DNA of 64,000 nucleotides from Daucus carota subsp. sativus (GCF_001625215.2 NC_030383.2:10242779-10306778), one strand, 5' to 3'. Positions 36,543 to 50,288 are shown, counted from the first letter of the stretch. Made by a program: numbers and translations. The notes: a model not told the origin generated them from the letters alone.

Positions 36543-39500
36543 TTAATCGAAATCTCTTCTTATAAGTTGTAGGAGATCCTGGACAACTTCAGACATCAGT
36601 GGTCTGAATTCTGGCTCTGGCTGCAATATTAAAACATGGTACAGTGAAGAAAATGTTTAAGAGAGGTGGTGGTGGGGTAACTGAAAGATCTAATTTTCTA
36701 CAAATAAATATTATTGTTGCAGTATGAAACATTATTGTCAATCTTGCCTATACTAAGAATATAGAAGCAATTATTAGCAGCCTGTGTACAGGGGAAGGGT
36801 TCGTTTTATAGCAATATTAGCAACTCTACATTACTGGAGGTACGTAAGGTTAGCGAAAATAATTTCATTCCTGGAATACAAAGACATTCAAATTTTAGAC
36901 TCTCCCACAACAAGACCAGCCAACTCTTTTAAGATATTAACATTTTTTCAGGAATGAAGAATATACCTGAACACAGCGAAATATAATGTCAGCAAAACGG
37001 GATAATGATTTAACAGGGTATTTTCCTTGTAATGAAGGATCAACCATCCTTGACAATGCATCAATATCATGAAGCTGAGGAATTGCCCATCTTGCAAGAA
37101 ACTGCTCTGTACGGCTCCGTGTGCTGAACACAATATTCAGTCAGAGATTAGACTGTTGCCAAAGGAAGTTAAATATAAAATTATAAACTAGATTTGCTTC
37201 AATGCGTAGCTCTACCTGTCATGTGACTTTCTTCCCGTTAAGAGTTCCAACATCACGACTCCAAAACTGTATACATCACTCATAGAAGTATATATCCCAG
37301 ACTCAAATTCAGGAGCACCATAACCGTAGGTGCTAAGTAGGTTTCCTGACAGCTGCAGAGGAACATGACACAGGTAGATGTCTTTACTTTTCAATCATTT
37401 GACTACTCAATACCAAAACATATGTAGTTTTAAAGCTTCAAAAGCAAGAGAAGAATTTAATAAGCTAAAATATATTTGTACCTGACTGACTGAGCCTGAT
37501 GATATTAGAGGTGCCAAACCACAATCTGATACATGCACTGTAAGCTCATCGTCAAGGAGAACATTAGAAGACTTAAAGTTTCTGTGAACAACAGGTGGCT
37601 CACAGAACTCATGCAAATACCTTCATCATAAAAATCAAATAGTAGTTTAATAAACAATGCATAACAGATGTTTACAGAAGTCTAATTTTTTGGCCTCTCA
37701 AGATTTTATTTTACCCTTTTTTATCTCTGAACTATATCATCAAATTTACTCTATCATTACCTTTCTGGTATTTTACTTCTCTAATACTATCACATAAGAG
37801 CACCATTCCCTATTTAAAGTCGACTCACGAATTTCTTATTCAAAATTTCGATTGATTGGATTGGATGTTTGATGATAAAATACTGTCCTCTAAGCCTCTA
37901 ACATATAATGTTTTAGGGTTTGGCAAATAACTTCAAAGAGTCAACAGGGACCATTTTATACATCAGAGACACGTGGAATCCATTCCCTTCCTTCTTACAT
38001 AAATTTTATTTACCATACTTAGCCTATGATACTATTTTAGTTTCTGAAGAAGTAGGATCAACATTATTTACCATACTTCGCCTATGATACTATTTTAGTT
38101 TCTGAAGAAGTAGGATCAACATTAGCAGAATAATTTAGAACAGATAGCTCTCCAGGTTGCAGATAGAAATTTGTGATGCCACAAGTATAAATGTTGAAGG
38201 AAACTTAAAGGACTCTTCCATTATAAGCTGATAAACATATAACTCTACGTCCGTTGTTTCTCCCTATATTCTGCACTCGTGCATAGAAACACTACTGAAG
38301 GTAATTCTATCCTTATAGGCAGATAATGGTCAAGTTAAAAATCCCAAACATTGTAACATGGATATACAGTAAATTAGTGAAGTGTGTAAATTTGGTTGCT
38401 ATACTTACTGCAAAGCTCTCGCAGCTCCGAGTGCCATCCTAATTCGAAGATTCCATGAAGGTTTTGACTCATCATCGGCAAGTAGTGCATCTTGAAGTGT
38501 CCCATTACTGCAGTACTCATAAACCAGAAGTCTTTGGCCATGTTCCGCACAATAACCCAAAATTTCAACAACATTGGCGTGACGAATTTTATCAATACTG
38601 TTTACCAGGTCAAGAAACTTATCATCTTTTAGCTGACTAGAAACCCTTCTATCCAGCTTCTTGACAGCAACTAGCTGCAGATACACCCAACAACATGAAT
38701 GTCAAAACACGCAATTATCATTATCATCCAGGTCACAACACTCACATGTCTGTGAGAGGGAGATAGAGTATTCATAAAAAAAGTAGATGCTGATACAAGT
38801 GATATTTCGATCAACTAATGCAGTAACTTCTGTGCAATTTTTAAAAAAGAACAACTCAACCAAGTATCTGATGTATTATATGTACTAATATGCTCATGTC
38901 ATACGAAGAGGACAACTATGCGAGTATTCTATGTTACACAAGTTCAGATGCTCTCAGAATACTACCCATCTACACCCAAGTTGCATTTCTTCACTAATTA
39001 CTACTCCTTCCGTCCCATCCAATTGTTTACGTTTGGAATGGAGGGCTCGGCACACATTTTAATGCTCCAATAAAGTATAATTCCATAACTTATTTTTAAA
39101 ATTTTCTTTTTCTCAATAAAAGTTTAATATTTTGATTTATATTCAGAAAAAGAAAATTTTGAAAATAAGTTATGGAACTATACTTTATACGAGCCTTAAA
39201 ATGCATTGCCAAGTCCTCCCTCCCTCCCAGATGTAAAAAATTGGATGGGACGGAGGGGGTACTTTTTTTAATAAACTGTTAAAAAGACTTAAAAGTAGTT
39301 GGAAGACTTATTTCTTGTGGACCTTTCCATTAGGAAGCTGTGCTGTGTAAACATTTCCCAGCATTCCTCCTCCGATGAGATTTTCTTGAGAAAAGCTATT
39401 TGTATATTGCTGAAGGGATGCTATAGAGTATGACCGTACAGTTGTTGGAGGCAGAGGTCCAGACGAAGAATTTACAGGAATAGTCTGAGCTGGCAAAATT

Positions 39501-42500
39501 GGATTCACAGTGACACTTTTTAATGGCATTGGTGGAGGTGCTGGAGGGGCTAGCTGTGGCGGTGGAGATGGAGGGGGAGGTGGTGGTGGTGGTGGTGGCA
39601 ACATTGAGTCAAAATCAAATCTGGTCATATCAATCTCATGGTCCTCAACCTTTGGTACTGCACTCATTTTATCAACATTTAGCTCCTCTCTCGGCATTGG
39701 AGCTAAACTTGACACTATCGGTCCTTTTAGATAATTGTCCTGGGGTTTAACTAAATCCACCTTGGGTCCTGGAAATTAAATTCAAGGCATTAATATTCAG
39801 GATAACTAGTCACAAATTTCATTATATACAAGTGGATAAAAACCAATAAAACTTAAGACCTTTTTCTGTCTGATGAAATGGTTGTTCCAAGGATCCATAT
39901 TCTCTAAGATTCTCTCTGTTGCCAATATATGGAGCTATCTCATACCGCCTGGGAACCCTGTCACCTCTCTCTTTGCAACACCTTGGGATAAGAAGCACTA
40001 GTAATAACAATAAAATAACAACCGAAAAAACAGAACCAATTGATATCCAGACTATTTTCTTGGTATTTGAACTTTGATTAGTCTTTTTTGAATTTGCATC
40101 CGTAGTTGCAGATGGTCCATCGGCTGGTCTACTTGGTGTTTCATTTCCAGGTGCCTTCTCCGGTGTTTGCCCAGAGGCCGGAACTCTAAAGAATGGTGGA
40201 GCAGGTGGACGTGCTGTTGGCAATGTGGGCGAGCCTGTTGGCGATGTTGGCGGGGCACTCGGAGCAACACTAGTGTTGAACGGATTTCCATCAGATCTGC
40301 AAAAGTTATTATGTTTAGCAACAATCAAGTTGTATGGCTGCCACACTGAATGTATCTTGACAATGTGGTGCTGCAGTCAATACCATACGCCATTGTCACC
40401 CAACCCATAGTCAGGAAATCATGAAAACCTAAGTGTTTATGTACAGACTTGCAGGTAGATTTACACATTTGAAACTAATATACCTCTATGTGTTACTACA
40501 GAAGTAAATCAGCTAAAAGTACTGCCTATGTGTCACAATGATTTTTTATTTTCACTAGAAAATATCCCACGACTTCAGATTGCAAACCCAGGAAGGCAGT
40601 TGCGCGTTAAGTCAGAGTATAATCTTAATCGAGCAACAGAACAGATAACAGTAGTTTACGAGATACTAAGTACAATAGTATTGGACCTCAACTTAAGGAC
40701 TGTAGACGTTAAGCTAAGCTTGGATAAGCATGGTTTTTTATCAAAAAGAAGTGCAAAGATACTTATAAAGAGATTAATTTACTATATATAGGTCCAGCTA
40801 ATATATAAATGTGTGGGCGCGTGCACGTGCACGAATCTGGTCCTTTAATCCATAACCTATATCCAAAGATGAAGAGGCATACTAAGTTACAAAGACAGTT
40901 ATCAGTACTATTCGAGCACAAAACTGAGTACGGACTTCCTCTAGTAGACAGCTGAGACCTGAGTTATCTTAACAAATTGTTTTCCAACACTGAATGAACA
41001 TGAAACTGAATCGCACTATATTAATTTCAACATTAAAGAATTTATCATTGTCGCAACTTCTGATGTTCACTGGGTTAAATAATCCATTACAGATTCAGGC
41101 CTTTGTTTTCTAAGTTACTATTACATACCCTTGTTGGAAAACTCACATAAACATGTCAGTAACTATTATTTCTGATAAGTTCTTTTATTATAATTTGTAT
41201 CAGGGGATTCAAAGCATATAAACATGTCAGTGTTCTAAGGAATTGACAGAATGATAATTCGTTCCTTCATAAAACAGCCAATAAAATGACCTAATAAAGT
41301 AAGTTAAAGAAGAAACAGTGTAGTTCTCACTTGAAAATGGCAATGCTTAACAACTTCTCAGGTATAGGTCCTGAAAAACTGTTGTTCTCTACATTCCTGA
41401 GAAGAAATTAACAAAGGAAATACCTCAGCAATTTGTTTGAAATTCATTACAATATAAGAATCTATATAACCAAAGTAAACACAAACTATAAAAGCAGTTA
41501 AACAATAGTAGCTACAAAACCAAAATGGTTAAGAAGAGTACAAATCTCTGAGGGGAAGATCTTGGAGAACATCAAGTGTCCCAGAAAGCTGATTGTTTTG
41601 CAGACGGCTGCCAGTTAAAAACTTAGTATTCATGTAAATGAAGTGTACAGAAAAGCAACCTTAATCTTGGGATGTTTGATAATCACTCACAAGGTAGTCA
41701 AAGATGAGAGACCTTCCAAGGAAGGTGGTAATTGTCCAGTCAATTTGTTACTGGACAAATCTCTGCAGGAGACAAGGTATTCATGAATAAAGCACTAGTA
41801 GAATAATCTTACAAAATAACAAATTTTAGTTCACGAATTTACAGGTTCACCAAAACAGTTAGGCCCTGAAAGGAATCTGGTATGTCTCCTGTCAACTGGT
41901 TGCCATTTAGAGACCTAAGACAAGAAGAAGAAAGAAAATATAACTAAAGAAGCTAAGAAGCCAGCAAACATGAGCAACTGGCACTTGCAGGGGTGGGGAA
42001 GGTGGCGAAAAGACTTACATGGCTGACAACTGATTCATGGATGACAAAGAATCAGGGATGCTCCCGGTGAACTTGTTATCTGCTAGATAACTGCCAAAGG
42101 TAAGGTATCATATGTTATTGCATCTATTAGTCATATTAGCAGGTCATTGTCCCATGACAAAATCTATATGAACTTACAAAGATAATGTATTTGATAAGTC
42201 TTTTGAATAAGTTATTCTCTTCAAGTGATAGGACTTGTACTATATTATCAGAAGTCAGAACAAAGCTATTGGCTATTGCAATATATTCAGACATCAGAAC
42301 TAAGCTATTTTTTACTAGGATGATTATAATTGGAATATTTGCATCTCTTTGCAAGGAACGTAAAAGAACATACAGTTGTTGCAGGGAGACGGGAAGATTT
42401 GTTGGGATAGTCCCACCAATCTGGTTGTTGCTCAAATCGCTGTCGAAAAACCAAATTGTCATAACCATTAACTACAACTGAAAAAAGATTTTATACCTAA

Positions 42501-43315
42501 TAACTCTCGAGAGAAAATGTGAAATTAAATAAATTGCGATGGTAAAACCAATGGTCTGACAAACTTCCAATTAGATGAGGTTCATATGCTAAGGAATTAA
42601 CCAACTTCATATAGAAAAGTGTTTGGGCATAGTAAATGAAGATTAAATTACAGAATTTTGGAATTCTATAGAAGTCAGTTCACCTAAGTGAAGATTTTAA
42701 GCATTCTCAGGTAAGTCTGGGTAAAGACCTACTGATTAAACTTTAAAGATATTGAGACATGTTTGAGTCCCAAACATTAACATAAAGTTCAAAAACATTT
42801 TGTGCACTACTAGAAAACAGAAATGCATAAATTACAAGCAGGCACGCTGTGCAAATGAGCTGAGGGATCCCTTACATTATTTTGATGGAAGCAAATGATC
42901 CCAAGTTGTCGCCCAGGTCTCCGTTCATATTAGCAACATTATATTTTCTAGAACATTATATATATGTTAGAGGATTGATAAAAGGTCCAGCACACACATT
43001 TACCATGATTAAAGGGGACACATTCAAGTTAGTTCATACATTGAGCTTATGTTTGATCCATCACATTCAACACCTTGCCAAGCATCACCACACGGGTCTC
43101 CGCCAACAGAAGTCCAGCGAGGAAGAATAGGGGAACCCACCGCAATATATAAACTATTAATAGCAGCAACTGTTTCAATGTAAATGTATTGCAGAATACG
43201 TTAATACAATATTCATGTCATTAAGCAAGTGAAGGTGAAAAGTCAGCAAATATGAACCAAAAAATATCTATACTTATATGCAAACAGCAAACATAACAGG
43301 AGACTATCGAGATTT

Positions 43316-43368
<53 letters not shown>

Positions 43369-43575
43369 AGCTATTCATGAAGTTCTTTGATCTTTTTGTA
43401 ATAAAATCCGAAATCAGCAAAGAATATATCACAAATGCGCAAATGGTACAGGACTAGACTCACCATCAACGGGATTAGTGAAGCCATATGAAGTTCCAGC
43501 TTCAAAGATCAGGATCAACTCCAGAAAGATATATACAAGGTTGAGGTTACTCATATGAGATCTTTGTGCACCCAT
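36543..43575 (-). CDS. STRUBBELIG-receptor family LRR receptor (SRF1/SRF3-like), 795 aa, 16 exons
   Basis: Minus-strand exons: 43575-43464, 43169-43040, 42947-42876, 42439-42374, 42090-42019, 41914-41843, 41762-41691, 41607-41542, 41396-41331, 40296-39860, 39768-39323, 38674-38409, 37620-37482, 37352-37216, 37123-36967 and 36620-36543. They total 2388 bases, all phases matching. Order: signal peptide (1-31); SUB domain with [20 protein letters not shown]; about six LRRs, most on 66- or 72-base exons; Pro/Ser-rich stretch; membrane helix about 324-346 ([20 protein letters not shown]); juxtamembrane part with a proline run about 446-460; kinase domain about 510-790. The catalytic loop reads [13 protein letters not shown] (Asn640 replaces the catalytic Asp of HRD) and the metal motif is SDCG, not DFG. 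The ATP lysine is present (AVKK, 542). SUB/SRF1/SRF3 proteins share these changes, so this is a family trait. It probably scaffolds signals rather than phosphorylating. Confidence 0.93.
38008..38123. repeat. 58-bp tandem duplication in an SRF intron
   Basis: Units 38008-38065 and 38066-38123 start ATTTACCATACTT and differ at a single position (TAGCC against TCGCC). The duplication is therefore recent. Confidence 0.95.
39004..39259. mobile_element. Palindromic Stowaway-like MITE in an SRF intron, 256 bp
   Basis: TA-flanked, with ends CTCCTTCCGTCCCATCCAAT and, reversed, the close CCCCCTCCGTCCCATCCAAT. The arms pair over most of the length (CATAACTTATTTTTAAAATT against its complement). It lies only 63 bases before the acceptor-side neighbour exon boundary at 39323, inside the intron between the proline-run exon and the first kinase exon. 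Confidence 0.9.
43321..43367. repeat. (TA)n microsatellite
   Basis: About 23 uninterrupted TA units in intron 1 of the SRF gene. Confidence 0.97.
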
Positions 43576-44470
43576 TTACTGGAACCACAGCAAACCACTT
43601 TGTTTGATCAAATTCTCGAAAATTCAACAACAAAACGCAAGTACACAACTCTAAAAAAAGCAAATTATATGCATTATTAAAGACAAACGGAAAAAAGAAA
43701 CAAAAGAAGCCACGATGAATGATCAGACATATCAATATCATCACAACTCATCACTAAATATCACCCAATGGTTTGTAAATTAGCACAACTGAAAAAAAAG
43801 ACAATCAGAACTTGTGATTACAATACAAAAACAACAAAAAGGGCACTTATCATTCCCAGCATAGGCAATTGATACAAAACCAAACAGCAATATACATAAA
43901 TATAATCTTCAAATTCTCACAAAAAAAAGGGGATGATTAAATACCAAAAAAATGACTATAATGACTTGTAAAAAGGTGAAGTATGAGTTTAATCATCAAG
44001 TTAAGGTAATTAACGAGGAAAATTAGCGGAGACTACAATTAGTGAAGAATTCATCATTTTAATCAAGCTTAAGTGCATTACCAGAGAGAGAGAAAAAAAA
44101 GAGTCAGCGGAGACGACTTGTAGAATGTTGCAGAGGAGCTTCGAACTACGAATATGTATGTATGTAGAATATATTACTGTATTAGAGTGTGTGTATACAT
44201 TAGTATATACTTTTGTGTAAAGAAACTACAGTGGCAGCATGTGCATGTCATACATATCTCTCTACTTTCCTATGCCGAAGTTGTAAGGAAACGAGGATGG
44301 TAAATATAAGTCACCCACGCGCTCTTGCTTCGTGTGTCACTATTAAGATTCTACAGTAACTACATGAACAAATCAATTGTTATATTAAACAGGTGAGCTG
44401 AACCTGGATCGAAACATTGAACTAACTGCTGAGATTTGGTTGGATCGTAATTTCCTGAAAATTTAGAGTA
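43576..44470 (-). other. SRF gene leader and promoter
   Basis: On the minus strand the leader is A/T-rich up to the purine-rich AGAGAGAGAAAAAAAAGAG at 44082-44102. ACTTGTAGAATGTTGCAGAGG at 44115-44135 and TATATAC-rich DNA upstream could hold the start site. No further element until the Helitron terminus at 44471. Confidence 0.35.
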
Positions 44471-45921
44471 CTAGCTTATAGCCCGTGCAAAGCACGGGAG
44501 CTTTTTAATTAGAGAATTTGGCAAAAATACCCTTTATTACCATATTAATTGCAATTGTACTACCTGTCCTTTTTTATTACAAAAATACGATACCTTTAAT
44601 ATTTGGGTTAAAGAAATTGCATAACTACGGCACACAAGCATCATCATCTTCGTCCCCTTTTTATCTATACGTGTAAGTCAGCATTTCATTTTCAATTCAA
44701 AATCTATGCGTGTTCTTGCCTCTCCCCTTCTGATCTGTCTCTCTTCTCCCTCTCTCTTCACTCTCTCTATCTCTTTCTCCGATCCCGTGATTATCTCGGC
44801 TGTACTTTCTCTGATCGCGAAACTCTAGGCATACTCATAGTGAGTACAATCTTCATGGTGTTCTTGATGATTGTTGGATCGGTGATTAGAGCGGGCACAC
44901 GCAGGATGAGTCCAAGAGAGGGGAGAAAGGCCGAAGTAGAAGCTCTTAAAAGTGGATGTTGGTGGCGATTTGTTATGCTCATCTCTCCAAGAAGTTTTGG
45001 TTAATGTCGGTTGCTTGTGGTTGCAATATTTGTTGATTTTGCTTTTGATCCCGTAGGGACATTTAGTTTAATTAGTTGCAACTTATTATGCAACTCAATA
45101 TAATTTTAGCATTTTTTTAAAAAGTTACATATTTAGTTGAAAGTGTGGTTGCTCGTAGTTGTAGATTTGGTTGCATATGCAAAATCGTATTTTTGCAAAA
45201 AAAATTGAATGACAGTATTTTTGCAATTTGTTTTAAAAAATGATTGTATTTTGGCAAAATTTCTTTTTGACTTGAGTATTCATGAAAAAAGCTCTTTTAA
45301 TTATTTATAAACTTTTTAAATATATTTTAAATGGTGTGAAAAAAAATTAATTTATAAATAATAAATTAAAATTGTATGTATCATGCCAAAGTATTAAATT
45401 CTTTCTATCAAATTTTAAATTATTTTAAGTAGAATATGTGACGCCAACTCCTATTAGATTATATTTATAAATGTATTTTATATTAGAATTATTATAAAGT
45501 GATTTGAATATTTTTCATTATATTAGAATTATATATTTAAAAAAATCAATTGTCTTATGGAACAAAAGTTAATTTTGTTCTAATCTAACGGTGCTTATTT
45601 GTTCAATATACGATCCGATGATAAAAATAATTTTGTGACGGTGCGATTTATACGATTCTACAATTAAAATTTGTAGGAAATATTTATTTTGGATTAAAAA
45701 AAAACCAAAAACACATGAAAGACAAAATTTGTTTTGGATTCAGAAAAGGAATTATAAACATGCAAGTAGATGTTAGTTTCCTTATAGAACATAATTTAAT
45801 TTTATTCTAATCTAACGGTGGTTATTTGTTCAATATACGATCCAACGGATGATAAGCTTTTGGACCATAGGACCATGCGACCAAATTATCTCCCTTACGC
45901 TTATTATATATAAGTATATAA
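44471..45921 (-). mobile_element. Helitron-like element, minus strand, ~1.45 kb
   Basis: Read on the minus strand the 3' end has the hairpin CCCGTGCTTTGCACGGG (44482-44498), then CTATAAG and CTAG at 44471-44474, followed by T: the standard Helitron terminus and target. The 5' end, TTATATAC...ATAATAAGCGTAAG near 45921, aligns with the 5' end of the second Helitron but shows TT in place of TC. The interior has a duplicated ~60-bp block (CTAATCTAACGGTG, ATTTGTTCAATATACGATCC) at about 45572-45625 and 45800-45855. No Rep-helicase is present, so it is non-autonomous. Confidence 0.75.
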
Positions 45922-46059
45922 TTTGTCCGGATTAAATAGATTGAAATAAAATTCAATTTATTCTGATTTTTAAAAGATATTTCATTTAGATCAAATAAAC
46001 GGAGTAGCTCAAATAGTACATAAATATTAATTTGTATGTATATTTTATATATATATTCA

Positions 46060-46097
<38 letters not shown>

Positions 46098-49000
46098 TAA
46101 GTTATAATTATAATATCAAATTTACATATTCAAATATATCTATCGTTGGTGAAATGGCGGCGATTAATTAATATTATTTTTTTTAGCATATCTTGAAAGT
46201 TAAATTATAATATAATTTTTTTTTTTTGAAATAATTTCGTTTGTTTTGGGCGGGACCGGACTAGATTTAATTATTTTGTTTCGTTCCGGTTCAGTCCATA
46301 ATATAATTTTGGCTCGGGAAAATATGAAATTTCGTTTATCGATCTATTCAGTTTAATCCGACCAATTTTGGATCGAACCGACTGAGGACTCACCCAAACG
46401 ACCAAATACTCGTCCCATATCTCTTTTTCGCTTCATTTTTTACGCTTGTTTTAAAATGTATATAAAATAACTTCAAATATTTTAACTTTTTTATGAATGG
46501 AAATTAATAATTCAAACCTTTATTTAGAAAAAATATCCAAATTAACATATATATATATTTTCTAATTCTCAAGAAAAAAGATATATTGTATATTTTATTA
46601 CGTTTTAAAATACATGAAAATAGTAAATAGGATTACAGAATAAGAACGCGGAAAGTATTATTTTTCGATCTTTTCATATCCAGTTCGGATTACTTATATA
46701 GTTTTATAGTTAAAATTTTGAAACTTATCAATAATCTTTTATATAAATTATACATAATATAACAATACTTTTGCATAAAAATGATGTTTATGATTTATTT
46801 GTGAGTATAAATTATGAATATACTCAAAAAAGATTATGTAAATAATGTGAATGATTTGTTTGCAAATATGAGCTCGTGAGAGTTGTTTGGTGAACCGTTT
46901 ACGATAAATATTTTTCTTAATGACGAAACTCAATTGCATTCGGGTCATTGACACATCTAAATGCATGATTGCAGAAATCAGAAATAAATATGAATTAATT
47001 GATTGAATTATCGATTCTTTGATCAAAGATTTATTGGATTTTTTTAATAAATCAGAGTTTTTTTTTAAAATTACAGTGTAATTAATAAATAGATAATATA
47101 GTTTCAAAAATTGATCAGAAATTTTTAAAAAATCAAAAAACTTTAAAATACTGTCATAAATATTCTAATATATTTAAAAATAAAAAATATATTTAATATG
47201 AAATTTTAATGACCAGCCACTGCTTCGAACATATCCCGGCCCCGCAAGTGAAGACGACTGAATTTAGGACACATAATTGACCTGATAAAAGGGCGCGTGA
47301 GACGTGTAAATAAAGGAAACTTGGCACAGAGAGAGTTGTTAAGGTATAGCCGCCAGTCTGTTAAGATGGGTTGTGCAGTGGGGTCAGTCTAGAACATGAG
47401 ACCCGCCTAATAAAAAATATTAAATGATCAATATCAGTCAATTATTTGAGCGTTAAAGTGATTGTGAATTGTGATAACGCCTAAATTAAAAACAGACTTA
47501 AAATTAATAATAATTATTAATTTTTACTTTTTTAATCAGAATGGTGTGGATATATAAATTTTGAAAAAATATCATCGTGTGTAGCAAATCACATATAGGT
47601 CTATAATATTCCAAAAGAGAGCAGTACAAAGTCTGTTTGTATAAGCATAGATGTTTATGCATCTATCATTGGCAAGAATGTATCAGAAATTTTATCATTT
47701 ATGCACTTTAATTTCCTCTATTTAAATAGGTTAGTCGATTGGTCTACCTCATATATATTAAATAATTTTGATTATACGGCTAAAAAGTTTTACCACGTCA
47801 ATTTATTTTCAAGTTCTTAACATAAAAAAACTATTAATATATTTTAATTCATATAATATAAAATTTTAATTTATCATAAAATATTTTAAAATGTATGAAA
47901 AAATTCAAAACATTAATACAACTATAAAGGAAGTCTGATGTTTCTTTATTGATTGTGGCAGCTATTTAAATGAAAAAACAGAGGGAGCAAATAAATGGCG
48001 CAAGTCGTAACAAAAATGACATAGGAGCATGTATAAATCATCATCAGTGTTGGCAACTGATACGTAATTAAGGGATATCGGTCTTTATCGTTGCTGACTA
48101 GGAATTTATTAGTAGCAATCAATGTGCTGTGTAAGTAGTCTTCTTTGTCACGAATCTATTCGATGGAAACCCAAAGCTCCACTTACTGAGATTTGCATTT
48201 TCATTTTTATTTCATTCAAGTGAGAAGTGTGATTAGAGTCGACTTAGATATTAAATAGTATAAATGTAATCCAACAAAAATAAAAATGTGATAATTAAAA
48301 AAAGATAGAGGAAATATCAAAAAAGAGCATAATTGTGTTATTCGTGAACTATTCAAATTCAGTTAATCAGTTTAAATAGATAATCATATTTGTGAACTAC
48401 ACATTTCTTATTGTAAATGCGCGAATTGGATTTATTCTTGGGTCTCAAGTTAAATTAAATTTTTTATCAAACTTTTTAAATATGATCCAAAGCCGAAGCA
48501 ATCACGATGCCTGAAATTATCGTAAAAACAAAACCAGGTAGTTTATTTTCTAGAAAAGTTTTTTGTTAAAAATCAGGTATCATGGTTGGCTTCAGAATAC
48601 ATTCATTCCACGCTCGCTCATGCCACCAGATGCGGTGATTGATTGGAAAAAAAAAATTTGAAACTCGTATCTTGAATTTCTAGAAAATGATTTTTGATAT
48701 CGGAAAAGGGAGAAAAGTAATAATATAAAAAGTTTTATGTTTCATGTGTGAGCCGTGAGGATAGAAGAACACCAGAATTTTTACGAAATGAAAATGTATC
48801 TGGATTTTCAGTGACAGGGATAAAATGAAAATGTGTCTGTATTCATATTTGTGACCCATGGCCATGGAATCAAACGTGGATAATTTCTTATGCATTTTTA
48901 ACTTGATATCCATCTAAATGTGTTCTCGATTCGAGTTGGCATAATTTGTTTTGAGAGTCTGCTTTCGTAATCAGAATTCTAACCATCACTTCTTCATCTT

Positions 49001-49150
49001 CTAAATATTCATCCCGATTAAACTATTTTCGCTCTTCCATCCTCTATTTTGTATTCTAGTTTTTAATAAATCAAGATCTGTGAGATCTTATTGAGTACCT
49101 TGTTATCAAGATTATTAGACGTGTTCATATTTTTGGGATGTTGATATGTC
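45922..49150. other. Intergenic, AT-rich, little recognisable
   Basis: No gene-like frame with homology. A degenerate segment at about 46240-46400 repeats GGACCGGA/TTCCGGTTC and GATCGAACCGA motifs, the look of an old element with inverted ends. A Stowaway-like start may lie near 46410. The rest is plain. Confidence 0.4.
46062..46092. repeat. (TA)n microsatellite
   Basis: About 15 TA units in intergenic DNA. Confidence 0.95.
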
Positions 49151-49585
49151 ATATTTTGAATCTTGTGTGTGTTTTCGTATTGTTGTAGGAGGTTTCTTCA
49201 AAAATGATTCATACGGCAAGAGCTCACTTTTCACAACAAAAATTTGTTCAACGACGTTGGGAGTATTTGTTGCTCAAATATCATTTGATATAACTGATAA
49301 TGTTGAATGTGAACTACAGATAATGCTTATATGAAGGTCAATTCTGATGCTCCCAGTTTCATAAGTGATGTAGGTTGGATTGTTCGATATGTCATTGTGA
49401 TACTTTTTAAATCAAAGAATATGAATATTCTATATGTTAAGCGATTTGAAAACAAAACGGCTATTTGTTTAGCTCGTTCTTTATTTCACAATCAGATTTT
49501 AGTTGACAGTTCAGGAGATTGTACCGATTAAATCCGATAAGTGATTTCTATTAATAAAATCATTTGTTTGTAAAAAAATGTGTTC
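49150..49585 (+). mobile_element. LINE 3' end, plus strand, truncated
   Basis: This is the same family as the tail at 6187-6600, in the opposite orientation. The frame at 49331-49531 reads KVNSDAPSFISDVGW, then NILYVKRFENKTAICLARS, the LINE C-terminal RNase H-like pattern. A short A run (GTAAAAAAATG, about 49571-49581) is the eroded tail. Shared DNA extends upstream to GAGCTCACTTTTCACAAC. The body is missing. Confidence 0.7.
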
Positions 49586-50288
49586 TCAATTCCGATACGT
49601 GACATTTGATCTGATGACTAGGCGGATGGTTTAATACAAATTTATTTTAGACCGTCCATTGGTTCATTTGGACCTAATAAAATGAAAAAATATAAAAAGA
49701 AATATGAATAAAGAAAAGTACGAGATAGAAATGATTATATATAAGTAAGTTAATTTTTTATGATGAAAAGTATGGAAAAACATGATGAAAAAATGGAATG
49801 AGCATCTTATTGAAAACAAGTAATTAGATATGGAGATTAAATAATTTGAAAAGTGATTAAAGAAATGAAGATTGTAGACATTTCTCTGACCATCTTCAAT
49901 TTAGAATACAAATTATATTACAATCCTGTAACACTTTATTAACTTGTATGCCTTAACTTATTTATAATTTATATTTCATTTTTATTTTAAAATTACTTTA
50001 TTTTAGACTCAGACAAAGTACATGTAATAAAATTAGTCTATTAAAGAAAAAGGGACCGCAAACGGAGACTTGGCACAAAAGAAGTGAAGTTGAGCACTTG
50101 AGCTACATCCAAGTGACTAGGTTACAAATATCCCCCGACTGCACCCATTCCAAAACTCCATCGTCACCCCCTTCTTCCCTCTCTTCACTTTTAACACTTG
50201 GCAACCACATTGTTCCAAACTCACAATCCCTAAGCTTGACACACACAAACACAATCTTAAAGCTCAACACCAGACCCTAATCCTTCAA
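49586..50288 (+). other. Upstream region of the MGCCES protein gene
   Basis: AT-rich to 50040, then C-rich leader sequence (CTCCATCGTCACCCCCTTC), pyrimidine-rich up to the ATG. A TATA choice is not clear. Confidence 0.35.

Noticed and set aside
39510-39750. Plus-strand glycine-rich and valine-rich frames opposite the SRF proline run
   Set aside because: They are complements of the proline-coding repeat inside a well-supported minus-strand exon.
44791-44982. Captured gene fragment in the minus-strand Helitron
   Set aside because: The 63-codon frame has no recognisable domain and the neighbouring CT-rich DNA is low complexity; I could not support a capture.
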